DNA of 64,000 nucleotides from Trebonia kvetii (lineage in GTDB: Bacteria; Actinomycetota; Actinomycetes; Streptosporangiales; Streptosporangiaceae): positions 186,001 to 250,000 of the forward strand of contig NZ_RPFW01000003.1 in the NCBI RefSeq assembly GCF_007827045.1, given 5' to 3'. A program made the translations under genes and the position numbers. Below are positions 53,396 to 61,535 of this stretch, piece after piece; position 1 is the stretch's first letter, and every line of letters begins with the position of its first letter. Under the pieces are notes generated by a model, which saw nothing but the letters and a program-made list of their open reading frames with translations, was not told the DNA's origin and ran no database searches.

Positions 53396-56300
53396 ATGCT
53401 TGTGGTGCACGGAATCTGGGCGTACGGCGCGCTCCAGGTTTGGGCGGAGGATTCGGCGCTGCCCGCGCGTGCCGCGGCGGTGACCGGGCGCCCGTCGCGC
53501 GCGCCGCGACCGCATCCGTTCGCCGCGCCGTCTCATGTCATCGCCGACGCGCTCGCTGCCGCGCTGTCCGCGGGGCCGCTGGCGGACGATGCCGCGGACC
53601 TGGTACGCAAGGCGGTCGACGAGGAGCTGACGCTGCGGCTGCCGTCCACGCCGCTCGGGCTGCTCGCCTCACCGGAGCTGCTCCGGCCGCCGGCCGCGGA
53701 GCCACCGGTCGCCGAGTCACCGGTCGCCGAGTCACCGGACTCCCAGTCACTGCCGCTGATCACGGAATCAGCGGCACCGACGGCCGAGGGGCAGGCCCCT
53801 GCCGAGCCGCCGCTCGCGCGGGCCGGCCGCCCGCGGCTGGCCGCCTGGCGGGTGCCGAGCCTGAGCTTCGGCCCCGCCGCCGCGGCGGCGCTGCTGCCCG
53901 CGCTCGCCGGGCCCGCGGCTGCTGACACCGGAGCCGGCGTCCTGGTGGCCGGTGACGTGGAGATGGCCGGCTCGGTCGGCTACCTGGCCGCCGTAGCCAG
54001 CTTCGCCGCCGACCTGGCGGTGCGCGGCCGGATGCTGCCCGCCCTGGCCGTTGAGGACGACGGCCACGCCGCGCGGTGGCGTCCCGTGCTCTCCGCGCCC
54101 GACGCGCGGCACGCTCGCGAGCTCGCCGCCGCGATGCCGCCCGCCTGCCGCGCGGTGGACGGCACGGCCGACGGCACTGCGCCGGGCCCGCTGTTCGCCG
54201 AGCTGCTCGACGCGCTCACCGACGCGTCGGTGCGCGCCCTGCTGCCTGGTCCCCTGCTGCCCGCGCGCCGCGGTCGCCGCCCCGCCCGTATCGATCTACC
54301 CGAACGGTTGCTTGATGCTCTGGTCGGCCCCGACGCCGCCGTCGAACTCGCGGACGGCCGCGACGAGCGCGATGCCGCGGAGCTTTCCGCCGCGTTCGCG
54401 GACTGGCTTGCCGCGGCGGCGCTCCCCGCCGGCTCGGTCCGCACCTGCTTCCGCCTTGTCGAGCCGCACGCGGAGCTGCTCGCCGGCCCGCTGGCCGGCG
54501 GCGAGCCTGCCGGCCGGTCGGCGGCCCCGCTGGCCGCTGGCGAGCGCGGCGCACCGGAGCCGGAACCGGTTGGCGGCGGAGCGGACGGGGGCGACGCCTG
54601 GCGGGTCGAGCTTTCGCTGCAGTCCGCTGACGATCCGAGCCTGATGCTGCCGGCGGCGGAGGTGTGGGCGGGCACCGGCGATGGGTGGCTCGCCGCGGTC
54701 CCGCTCGCGGGCGCCAGGCATCCGGAAGAGGAGCTGCTCGCCGGCCTCGGCGCCGCGGCCCGGCTGTTCCCCGCGCTTGACGGCGCGCTGCGGGAGGCGG
54801 CGCCCGCTGAGGTCGTGCTGGACACCGCGGGCGCGCTCGGTTTCCTGCGCGAGACGGGGCCGCTGCTTTCCGGTGCCGGGTTCGGCGTGCTGCTGCCCGA
54901 CTGGGCACGCAAGGCGCGGCTCGGCCTGAAGCTGACCACGCGGACGTCCTCGAGCGGCACGGCGGCCTCCGGGCGGCAGAGCCAGTTCGGCATGCAGGAC
55001 CTGGTGTCCTTCCGGTACGACCTGGCACTCGGTGACGACGTGCTGACGCGGGAGGAACTCGCCGAGCTTGCCAGGCTCAAGGTTCCGCTCGTCCGCGTCC
55101 GCGGCCAGTGGGTGGAACTCGACGACAGGCACCTGAAGGCCGCGCTGAAGTTCCTCGAGCGCCGCGGCACGAGCGGCACCATGACCGCGGCCGAGGTGCT
55201 CGGCAGCGTGCTCGGAGCGGACGGGCCGGGCGGCGACGGCGGGCCGGGCGACCTGCCGCTCGCCGGGGTGGACGCGGACGGCTGGCTCGGTGACCTGCTG
55301 TCCGGGCAGGCGGACGAGCGGCTCGACCCGATGGAGACGCCCGACGGCTTCCGCGGCACGCTCCGGCCGTACCAGCGGCGCGGCCTTTCCTGGCTGTCCT
55401 TCCTCGGCCGGCTGGGGATCGGAGCCGTCCTCGCCGATGACATGGGCCTCGGTAAGACCGTCCAGCTCCTTTCGTTGTTGTGGGCGGAGAGCGTGGCACC
55501 CGAACCCGTTCGGGATGAGAGTTCTGGGTCGACGCTGCTGATCTGCCCGATGTCGCTCACCGGGAACTGGCAGCGGGAGGCGGAGCGGTTCGCGCCAGGC
55601 CTTGCCGTGCACGTGCATCACGGTGCGGACCGGCTGACCGGGCCGGATCTCGGCGCCGCGCTGCGCGCGGCGGACCTGGTGATCACCACGTACCAGACCG
55701 CGGCGCGGGACCTCGCCGCGCTATCGGAGTTCCGCTGGACGCGGGTGGTCTGCGACGAGGCGCAGGCGATCAAGAACCACCTGAGCCAGCAGTCGAAGGC
55801 GGTCAGGTCGCTGCCTGCCGCGTCGCGGATCGCGCTGACCGGGACGCCGGTGGAGAACCAGCTGTCCGAGCTGTGGTCGATCATGGAGTTCGTGAACCCC
55901 GGCATGCTCGGCTCGGCTAAGGCGTTCCGCGAGCGGTACGCGGTGCCGATCGAGCGGCACGGTTCAGCTGAGGCGGCGCAGGAACTGCGCCGTGTCACCC
56001 AGCCGTTTGTGCTGCGCCGGCTCAAGACGGACAAGACGATCATTTCCGACCTGCCGGAGAAGCAGGAGATGCGGGTGTGGTGCAACCTCACCCAGGAGCA
56101 GGCCAGCCTGTACGCCGCGACGGTGAGCGACATGCTCCAGCGGATCGAGGGCGCGTCCGACGACATCACCAGGCGCGGCCTGGTGCTAGCCACCATGGCG
56201 AAGCTCAAGCAGGTATGCAACCATCCGGCGCACCTGCTCCGGGACGGCTCACGGCTGCCCGGGCGGTCAGGGAAGCTGGCCAGGCTCGAGGAACTGTGCG

Positions 56301-56806
56301 AGGAGATCGCCGCCGAGGGCGACAAGGCGCTGATCTTCACGCAGTACGCCGAGTTCGGCCGTATGCTCCAGCCCTACCTGGCCGCGCGGACCGGCTGCCC
56401 GGTGCTTTTCCTGCACGGCGGCACCTCGCGCAAGCAGCGCGACGCGCTTGTCGCGCAGTTCCAGGAGGCAGACGAGCCGGTGCTGTTCCTGCTGTCGCTG
56501 AAGGCCGGCGGCACCGGGCTCAACCTGACCGCGGCGAACCACGTCATCCACGTGGACCGCTGGTGGAACCCGGCGGTCGAGGAGCAGGCCACCGACCGGG
56601 CGTTCCGCATCGGGCAGCGCCGCGACGTCCAGGTGCGCAAGTTCGTCTGCGTCGGCACCCTCGAGGAGAAGATCGACGCCATGATCGAGCAGAAGAAGGC
56701 GCTCGCCGAGCAGATCGTCGGCACCGGCGAGAGCTGGCTGACCGAGTTGTCCACCGCGGCGCTGCGCGAGGTGCTGACCCTGGCGCCAGAGGCGGTGTCG
56801 GCATGA
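53396..56806 (+). CDS. SNF2-family DEAD/DEAH helicase
   Basis: 1136 residues. The first 620 or so are a low-complexity, Ala/Pro-rich part plus an SNF2-associated helicase domain (LDDRHLKAALKFLE near 575). The helicase core has motif I ADDMGLGKTVQ, Ia LICPMSLTGNW, II DEAQAIKN, III LTGTPVENQL, and the C-terminal lobe RRLKTDKTII, LIFTQYAEFG, SLKAGGTGLNL and motif VI DRAFRIGQRR. It is a dsDNA translocase rather than a strand-separating helicase. The coupled SWIM protein gene overlaps its stop (ATGA). Confidence 0.93.
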   Translation: MLVVHGIWAYGALQVWAEDSALPARAAAVTGRPSRAPRPHPFAAPSHVIADALAAALSAGPLADDAADLVRKAVDEELTLRLPSTPLGLLASPELLRPPAAEPPVAESPVAESPDSQSLPLITESAAPTAEGQAPAEPPLARAGRPRLAAWRVPSLSFGPAAAAALLPALAGPAAADTGAGVLVAGDVEMAGSVGYLAAVASFAADLAVRGRMLPALAVEDDGHAARWRPVLSAPDARHARELAAAMPPACRAVDGTADGTAPGPLFAELLDALTDASVRALLPGPLLPARRGRRPARIDLPERLLDALVGPDAAVELADGRDERDAAELSAAFADWLAAAALPAGSVRTCFRLVEPHAELLAGPLAGGEPAGRSAAPLAAGERGAPEPEPVGGGADGGDAWRVELSLQSADDPSLMLPAAEVWAGTGDGWLAAVPLAGARHPEEELLAGLGAAARLFPALDGALREAAPAEVVLDTAGALGFLRETGPLLSGAGFGVLLPDWARKARLGLKLTTRTSSSGTAASGRQSQFGMQDLVSFRYDLALGDDVLTREELAELARLKVPLVRVRGQWVELDDRHLKAALKFLERRGTSGTMTAAEVLGSVLGADGPGGDGGPGDLPLAGVDADGWLGDLLSGQADERLDPMETPDGFRGTLRPYQRRGLSWLSFLGRLGIGAVLADDMGLGKTVQLLSLLWAESVAPEPVRDESSGSTLLICPMSLTGNWQREAERFAPGLAVHVHHGADRLTGPDLGAALRAADLVITTYQTAARDLAALSEFRWTRVVCDEAQAIKNHLSQQSKAVRSLPAASRIALTGTPVENQLSELWSIMEFVNPGMLGSAKAFRERYAVPIERHGSAEAAQELRRVTQPFVLRRLKTDKTIISDLPEKQEMRVWCNLTQEQASLYAATVSDMLQRIEGASDDITRRGLVLATMAKLKQVCNHPAHLLRDGSRLPGRSGKLARLEELCEEIAAEGDKALIFTQYAEFGRMLQPYLAARTGCPVLFLHGGTSRKQRDALVAQFQEADEPVLFLLSLKAGGTGLNLTAANHVIHVDRWWNPAVEEQATDRAFRIGQRRDVQVRKFVCVGTLEEKIDAMIEQKKALAEQIVGTGESWLTELSTAALREVLTLAPEAVSA

Positions 56807-57714
56807 GCCCTGGGCAGCCGCGCTGGTGGGAGTACGAGCAGTCGGGGCCGATCGCGGTCGAGGGCGGCATCAAGGCGCGGAGCAAGCGCGGCGCGATCGG
56901 CGAGCAGTGGTGGTCGCGGCGGTTCCTCGCCGTGCTCGAGTCCTACGGGATGAGCGGCAGGCTGCAGCGCGGCCGCGCCTACGCCAGGCGCGGCCAGGTG
57001 ATCGAGTTCTCGCTCGGCACCGGCAAGGTCACCGCCCGGGTGCAGGGATCGCGGCCGCAGCCGTACACCGTGTCAATCACGGTGCTGCCGCTGACCTCCG
57101 CGCAGTGGCGCGAGGTCGAGTCGCGGCTGGGGAGCCAGGCGCTGTTCCGCGCCCGCCTGCTCGCGGGCGAGATGCCGGCCGAGATCGAGGAGGTGTTCGC
57201 CGCCTGCGGCACGCCGCTGTTCCCCAGGTCGAGCGCCGACCTGGACATGCGCTGCAGCTGCCCGGACTGGGGCGTACCGTGCAAGCACCTCGCCGCGGTC
57301 TGCTACGTGCTCGCCGAGTCGTTCGACGACGACCCGTTCGAGATGCTCGCCTGGCGCGGCAAGGGGCGCGATGAGCTGCTCGCCGCGCTTCGCGGCAGGA
57401 CACCTGCCGGTCTTGGGCAGGCGGGGCCGGCACCGCCGCGCGGGACCGTGCAGGGGACCAGCCCGGTCACGGCGCTGCTCGCGGACGTGACCGGGCCGCC
57501 GCTCGGGGACTGCCTCGCGGACTTCTGGTCGCCTGGGCTGAGCCAGGCTAGGCTGCGCGCACTGCCCGCGAGCCCGGCGGCGCCGCCCGACCTGCTGCTC
57601 CGGCTCGCCGACCCGCCGCCGGTGCAGGTGCGCGGCACCGGCCTGCGGGACATACTCGCCCCGGTCTACGCGCGGCTCGGCGAGCAGTCTGCCGAGGCCG
57701 TCCAGGAGGAGTAG
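56803..57714 (+). CDS. SWIM zinc-finger protein, partner of the SNF2 helicase
   Basis: 303 residues. The SWIM motif CxCx(n)CxH is MRCSCPDWGVPCKHLAAVCYVL (about residues 146-166 in short form). The N-terminal AIGEQWWSRRFLAVLESYGMSGRLQRGRAYARRG is also typical of these partners. SNF2/SWIM pairs are widespread in actinobacteria and probably act together on DNA, for example in repair or chromatin-like remodelling. Coupled to the helicase gene by ATGA overlap. Confidence 0.9.
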   Translation: MSPGQPRWWEYEQSGPIAVEGGIKARSKRGAIGEQWWSRRFLAVLESYGMSGRLQRGRAYARRGQVIEFSLGTGKVTARVQGSRPQPYTVSITVLPLTSAQWREVESRLGSQALFRARLLAGEMPAEIEEVFAACGTPLFPRSSADLDMRCSCPDWGVPCKHLAAVCYVLAESFDDDPFEMLAWRGKGRDELLAALRGRTPAGLGQAGPAPPRGTVQGTSPVTALLADVTGPPLGDCLADFWSPGLSQARLRALPASPAAPPDLLLRLADPPPVQVRGTGLRDILAPVYARLGEQSAEAVQEE

Positions 57715-57742
57715 TTCGTGCAGGTCGCTTCCGCAGGCGCTT

Positions 57743-58072
57743 CTACAGGTCGCCCATCGGAATGAACTCGAGCACCTCGATGGAGGCGCCGGGCATCTGC
57801 AGGTGCGGGTGGCCGTCGAGGATGGTGTCGACCTCGTCCGCCGAGCCGGCCTCGATGACGGAGAAGCCGCACACGCCGTCGGCGCCCGCGGCGCCTGCCC
57901 CGACGTGCGTGGTGTGCGCGAGCGGTGCGCCGAGGTCGGCGAGCGCGTAGCCCACCTTGGTCCCCCAGGCCTGCCAGGCGGCCGCGCCGGCCTCCAGCTG
58001 CTCGGGTGTGGCGTTGGCCAGCTGGTCGCGCGAGGACACGGGCGCGCGGTAAAGGATCATGAACTTGGACAT
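57743..58072 (-). CDS. YCII-related domain protein
   Basis: 109 residues. MSKFMILYRAPVS, WGTKVGYALADLGAPL and AGSADEVDTILDGHPHL fit the dimeric ferredoxin-like YCII fold. Unlike the gene at 42733 it is not next to a sigma factor. ATG 58072 is chosen; the frame extends to 58297 but the added N-terminus has no protein character. Confidence 0.85.
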   Translation of the reverse strand: MSKFMILYRAPVSSRDQLANATPEQLEAGAAAWQAWGTKVGYALADLGAPLAHTTHVGAGAAGADGVCGFSVIEAGSADEVDTILDGHPHLQMPGASIEVLEFIPMGDL

Positions 58073-58280
58073 CGCGATCTCCCCTTCCGGTGGCCTCCGC
58101 CGGCCGCCTCTGCGGCAAGACACTACACGGCGCGTTTGTGGGCCACCGCGCAGTGTGGCCGGCCGTTGCGCCGCTGCCGGCCGGCTGCCCGCCCGTGTGT
58201 GCCCGCCCGCGGGAAACCGATGAGATTCCGCGAAGTACCGCGTTATAGGTGGGGAGAGAACATGACCGCAGGGAGTGCGC

Positions 58281-59213
58281 ATGAACGTCGAGAACAAGGC
58301 GGCCGCCTGGATTGCCCAGAGTCAGTTCACCGACCCGGGTGCCGCGTCGAAGGCCATCGATGAGCTTCCCGCTGATCTGGCCGCGCTCCGCGAGGCCTGC
58401 TCGCGCCTGGTGATCCACTACCGGGCCGGTGGGGACTTCGCTGCGAACGGCGTGCCCGCCGAGCGGGCCGCGGAGATCCACACCTGCTACGCCGACGCGA
58501 TGCTCGGGCTGCTGCTTGAGCGAGGTGCGCCGTCACTGTCCAGGGACCGGGCGCCCGCCGACCTGCTGGTCGGGTGCTGCCGCGACGCGACGGTGCTTTT
58601 CCTCGCGCTCGCCAGGCACAAGGGATTCCCCGCGCGTGCCAGGGTCGGCTTCGCCAGCTACATCAACCCCGGCTGGATGATCGACCATGTGATCGCCGAG
58701 GTCTGGGACCAGGCGGCGGGCCGGTGGCGCCTGATCGACCCGGAGATGAGCGCCGACTGGACGCCGGAGCTGAACGGCCGCCGCGCCGACTGGCTTGACA
58801 TGACTGACGACCTGTTCGTCACCGGGCCGCGCGCCTGGCTGGCGGCCCGGGCCGGCCGGGACGATCCCGCTCGTTACGTGGTCTCACCGGAACTGGATGT
58901 GCCGGTGCTTCGCGGCTGGCCGTACCTCGCGCATCACGTCATCCACGACCTGGCGGCGCTGAACAGGACCGAGATGCTGCTGTGGGAGGGCTGGGGAATG
59001 CAGCTCGGCCACGGTCCCGGGCCTGTCCCTGAGGCGGACGCCGCGCTGCTCGACGAGATCAGCGCGGCGACGGCCGACCCCGGTGTCGCTCCGGGTACCG
59101 TCGCCGAGTTCGCCGGCCGGGACGGCCTGCGCGTGCCGGCCACCGTGACCAGGTTCGACCCCTATGGCGGCCCGCCCTGCGAGGTCACACTCCGGGACGC
59201 GCCCTCGTTGTAG
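58281..59213 (+). CDS. Transglutaminase-like superfamily protein
   Basis: About 310 residues. The catalytic set is Cys in VGCCRDATVLF (about residue 99), His in DHVIAEVWD (about 136) and Asp in WRLIDPEMS (about 150). It is unrelated in domain layout to the transglutaminase-like protein at 7769, being dominated by helical flanks. No signal peptide; probably cytosolic. ATG 58281 is preferred, with GGGAG upstream; GTG 58275 is also in frame. Confidence 0.82.
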   Translation: MNVENKAAAWIAQSQFTDPGAASKAIDELPADLAALREACSRLVIHYRAGGDFAANGVPAERAAEIHTCYADAMLGLLLERGAPSLSRDRAPADLLVGCCRDATVLFLALARHKGFPARARVGFASYINPGWMIDHVIAEVWDQAAGRWRLIDPEMSADWTPELNGRRADWLDMTDDLFVTGPRAWLAARAGRDDPARYVVSPELDVPVLRGWPYLAHHVIHDLAALNRTEMLLWEGWGMQLGHGPGPVPEADAALLDEISAATADPGVAPGTVAEFAGRDGLRVPATVTRFDPYGGPPCEVTLRDAPSL

Positions 59214-59291
59214 CCCACCGGCGTAGCCAACGAGCGCCCACCCGCCGGGTCCCGCCGCAGGGCTTCTTTCGCGCCGTCGCAGGCGACGTCG

Positions 59292-59744
59292 TCAGGCAGG
59301 GGGGAGGGCGGCCCGGATCTTCGCCGCGTACTCCTCCGCCTGATGCTCGTCGTCGTAGGGGTGCCGCGGGCCGAGCCAGAACCGCAGGCCGTCCTTCGGG
59401 TTGCGGGGGATGACGTGCAGGTGCAGGTGCGGCACGGACTGGCTGACCACGTTGTTGACGAGGATCATGCTGCCCGCCGCGCCCAGGCCGTCCTCGACGG
59501 CACGTTCCAGCCGCTGTGCGGTGGTGAGGAATTCGGCGGCCAGCCCAGCGGGCAGATCCGACAGCAGCCGCAGGTGGGTCTTGGGCACGAGCAGCGTATG
59601 ACCGCGGAACAGCGGCCGGTGGTCGAGGAACGCGATCAGGTGCCGGGTCTCCAGGATTGTCGTCGCCGTCACCTCTCCGCGGATGATGGCACAGAACGCG
59701 CATTTCGCGGCGGAGTCGCCGGGGTCATCCGCGGTGCGTGGCAT
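59292..59744 (-). CDS. HIT-family nucleotide hydrolase/transferase
   Basis: 150 residues with CAFCAIIRGE near the N-terminus, FLDHRPLFRGHTLLVPKTH in the middle and the histidine triad HLHLHVIP near the C-terminus. Most likely an AP4A/nucleotide phosphoramidase-type enzyme. ATG 59744 is chosen over 59879. Divergent from the unknown gene at 59999. Confidence 0.9.
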   Translation of the reverse strand: MPRTADDPGDSAAKCAFCAIIRGEVTATTILETRHLIAFLDHRPLFRGHTLLVPKTHLRLLSDLPAGLAAEFLTTAQRLERAVEDGLGAAGSMILVNNVVSQSVPHLHLHVIPRNPKDGLRFWLGPRHPYDDEHQAEEYAAKIRAALPPA

Positions 59745-59959
59745 GCCCGCAGTGTAGGGCGATGGCTGTGCGTGCCGGGAGTCAGCCGCAACCGTTCCGG
59801 ATGATGACGGTCGATCCGCGCGACCTAGTCCGGTATTGGTCAGATGGCCGATGTTTCCGCGCGTCTCTTGCTCCATCATGTGGCACGCGAGTCATAAGGC
59901 TCATTTACCCCCTCACATACCTGGCCGTAGGCGGCGGATGCGGCAACGCCCCTCTGGTC

Positions 59960-59977
59960 ACGTGGGTCATCCCACGT
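59960..59977. promoter_or_regulatory. Perfect palindrome upstream of the 59999 gene
   Basis: ACGTGGG-TCAT-CCCACGT, 7-bp arms with 4-bp spacer, ending 22 bp before the GTG. It could be an operator for an unidentified regulator or a leader hairpin close to the ribosome site. Confidence 0.5.
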
Positions 59978-59998
59978 CACCTCGATAGGGAGCGCACT

Positions 59999-60766
59999 GT
60001 GCTTGGTGAAGCTCGATCCGGCGACGCCGCCTTCGCGGCGTGCCTGAGGTTTTTCCGCGGCTACCCGCTCGCGGTCCGGCGGCACTACGCGGAGCACCGG
60101 TACGGCTCGATGGTGCTTATGAGCCGCCGAGACGGGACCGCCCGGTTCTACGTCCTCATCATGGAGTGGGACGACCTCTTCATCCTGCGGCCCTGGGACC
60201 GCCGTGATGGCAGGCGGCTGGAGATCAGGCCGCACGAGCCGGCGCCCGACGGCACCCGCCTGCTCATCGAGTCGTGCGTGCCGGTACCTAGGGACGGCGC
60301 GTTGCTTGGCTGGGTGGTCGGCGCCAAGGTGCACGCGCTCGTCGCGGCGCACGGCAGGCTGCCCGAGCCGTGGGATGACCCGTCGGCTGTCCCCGAGGTT
60401 CTCGTCCTGCCGCTGGCCGGCGGCCAGCCCGCACAGTGGCCGCCGCTCCCGGCCGACCCGCTGGACGGCGGACGGCTGTGGGAGCTCATCGGCCGTGGCC
60501 AGCTCGCCGACCTGAGCCCGCTCATCACGCGGCGGTCGGGGCGCGTCTTCTGGGTGCCCGCGGACGGCGGCGGAGCGCGGAATCACGCAGGCGGCCGCAT
60601 CGTGGTGACCGAGCGGATGAGCACAGACGAGTACTGGCTGCTCGCGGGCGTCTACGCCGACCACCGGACGCTGCGTGAGGGCCTGCCCGTTCCCTCGGCG
60701 CGGCAGCTGCTCGCCTCACCCGGCGTCATTGACATGGCCAGAGGCCAGCATCTCCTCGGCGTTTAG
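59999..60766 (+). CDS. Protein of unknown function (255 aa)
   Basis: Not recognised. Start GTG 59999 has AGGGAG 8 nt upstream; the long upstream frame to 59738 is not used because its first 87 residues look random. The translation has Arg/His-rich helices (RRHYAEHRYGS), a run of strands (ARFYVLIMEWDDLFILRPWDR) and a C-terminal Gly/Trp-rich part (RRSGRVFWVPADGGG). No signal peptide or transmembrane segment. Intergenic spacing (255 bp) and a palindrome at 59960 suggest its own regulation. Confidence 0.55.
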   Translation: MLGEARSGDAAFAACLRFFRGYPLAVRRHYAEHRYGSMVLMSRRDGTARFYVLIMEWDDLFILRPWDRRDGRRLEIRPHEPAPDGTRLLIESCVPVPRDGALLGWVVGAKVHALVAAHGRLPEPWDDPSAVPEVLVLPLAGGQPAQWPPLPADPLDGGRLWELIGRGQLADLSPLITRRSGRVFWVPADGGGARNHAGGRIVVTERMSTDEYWLLAGVYADHRTLREGLPVPSARQLLASPGVIDMARGQHLLGV

Positions 60767-60799
60767 CCGCACCGCCCGGCGCTTGCCGTTACCCGGGCG

Positions 60800-61519
60800 C
60801 TATGCGGGTGGCGCGACGGTCACTGCCTGACCGGAGCGGCGCAGCGAGTCGGCGACGAAGCCGGCGGCCTTGAGCTCCTCCACCAGCTGATGCAGGAACC
60901 GTGCGCTCTCCGCCCGCCTGCTCTTCGGTATGCCCACCGCCTGCGGGATCTCCATGAAGCGGCCGGGAATGAGCCGGTATCCAGGGTGCGCGGCGACGAA
61001 CTCCGTCATCGGCTCCCTGACCCCTGCGGCCGCGTCCAGGCTGCCGTTGATGAATGCCGTCGTTCCCTCGGTGCCGCGGACGACGGTGGCCTCCCGCAGC
61101 GTGCGGCTCAGGAACAGGTCGTACGCGGAGCCCAGCTTCACCCCGATCCGCACGCCGGCGCTGTCGACATCGGCAACCGTGCCAAGCGGCGAGCCGACGG
61201 GCACCGCGTACACGCCCTCGATCAGCGTGTACGGCGCGGTGAAGGCGATCTCGGCCGCGCGTGCGGGCTCGACCGCGAGGAAGCAGACGTCGGCCCGCCC
61301 GGCGACGATCGCCTCGAACGAGTCGAGCGCCCCGGCGAAGCAGGAGAACTTCACAGCGACGCCGAGCCTGGTGGCGATCTCCCTGGCGATGTCGACGGTG
61401 ACTCCGGTGGGTGCCGCCGGCGTCCCCTGGACAAGCACCGGGTTGTTGAGGTTCAGCGCGGCCCGCAGCACGCCGCCTGGGGCCAAGTCGGTCACGACGT
61501 CGGGTGCGGCTTCTGGCAT
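60800..61519 (-). CDS. Solute-binding (SBP_bac_3) domain protein lacking a signal peptide
   Basis: 239 residues with the complete family-3 fold (LRAALNLNNPVLVQG; GVTVDIAREIATRLGVAVKF; ADVCFLAVEPARAAEIAFTAPY; GVRIGVKLGSAYDLFL). Normally these are secreted lipoproteins of amino-acid ABC importers, but this one starts MPEAAPDVVTDLAP with no signal peptide or lipobox and no ABC genes nearby. It could be a cytosolic ligand sensor or an enzyme-like relative such as a cyclohexadienyl-dehydratase-type SBP. Confidence 0.8.
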   Translation of the reverse strand: MPEAAPDVVTDLAPGGVLRAALNLNNPVLVQGTPAAPTGVTVDIAREIATRLGVAVKFSCFAGALDSFEAIVAGRADVCFLAVEPARAAEIAFTAPYTLIEGVYAVPVGSPLGTVADVDSAGVRIGVKLGSAYDLFLSRTLREATVVRGTEGTTAFINGSLDAAAGVREPMTEFVAAHPGYRLIPGRFMEIPQAVGIPKSRRAESARFLHQLVEELKAAGFVADSLRRSGQAVTVAPPA

Positions 61520-61535
61520 GGGGAAACGATAGCGG

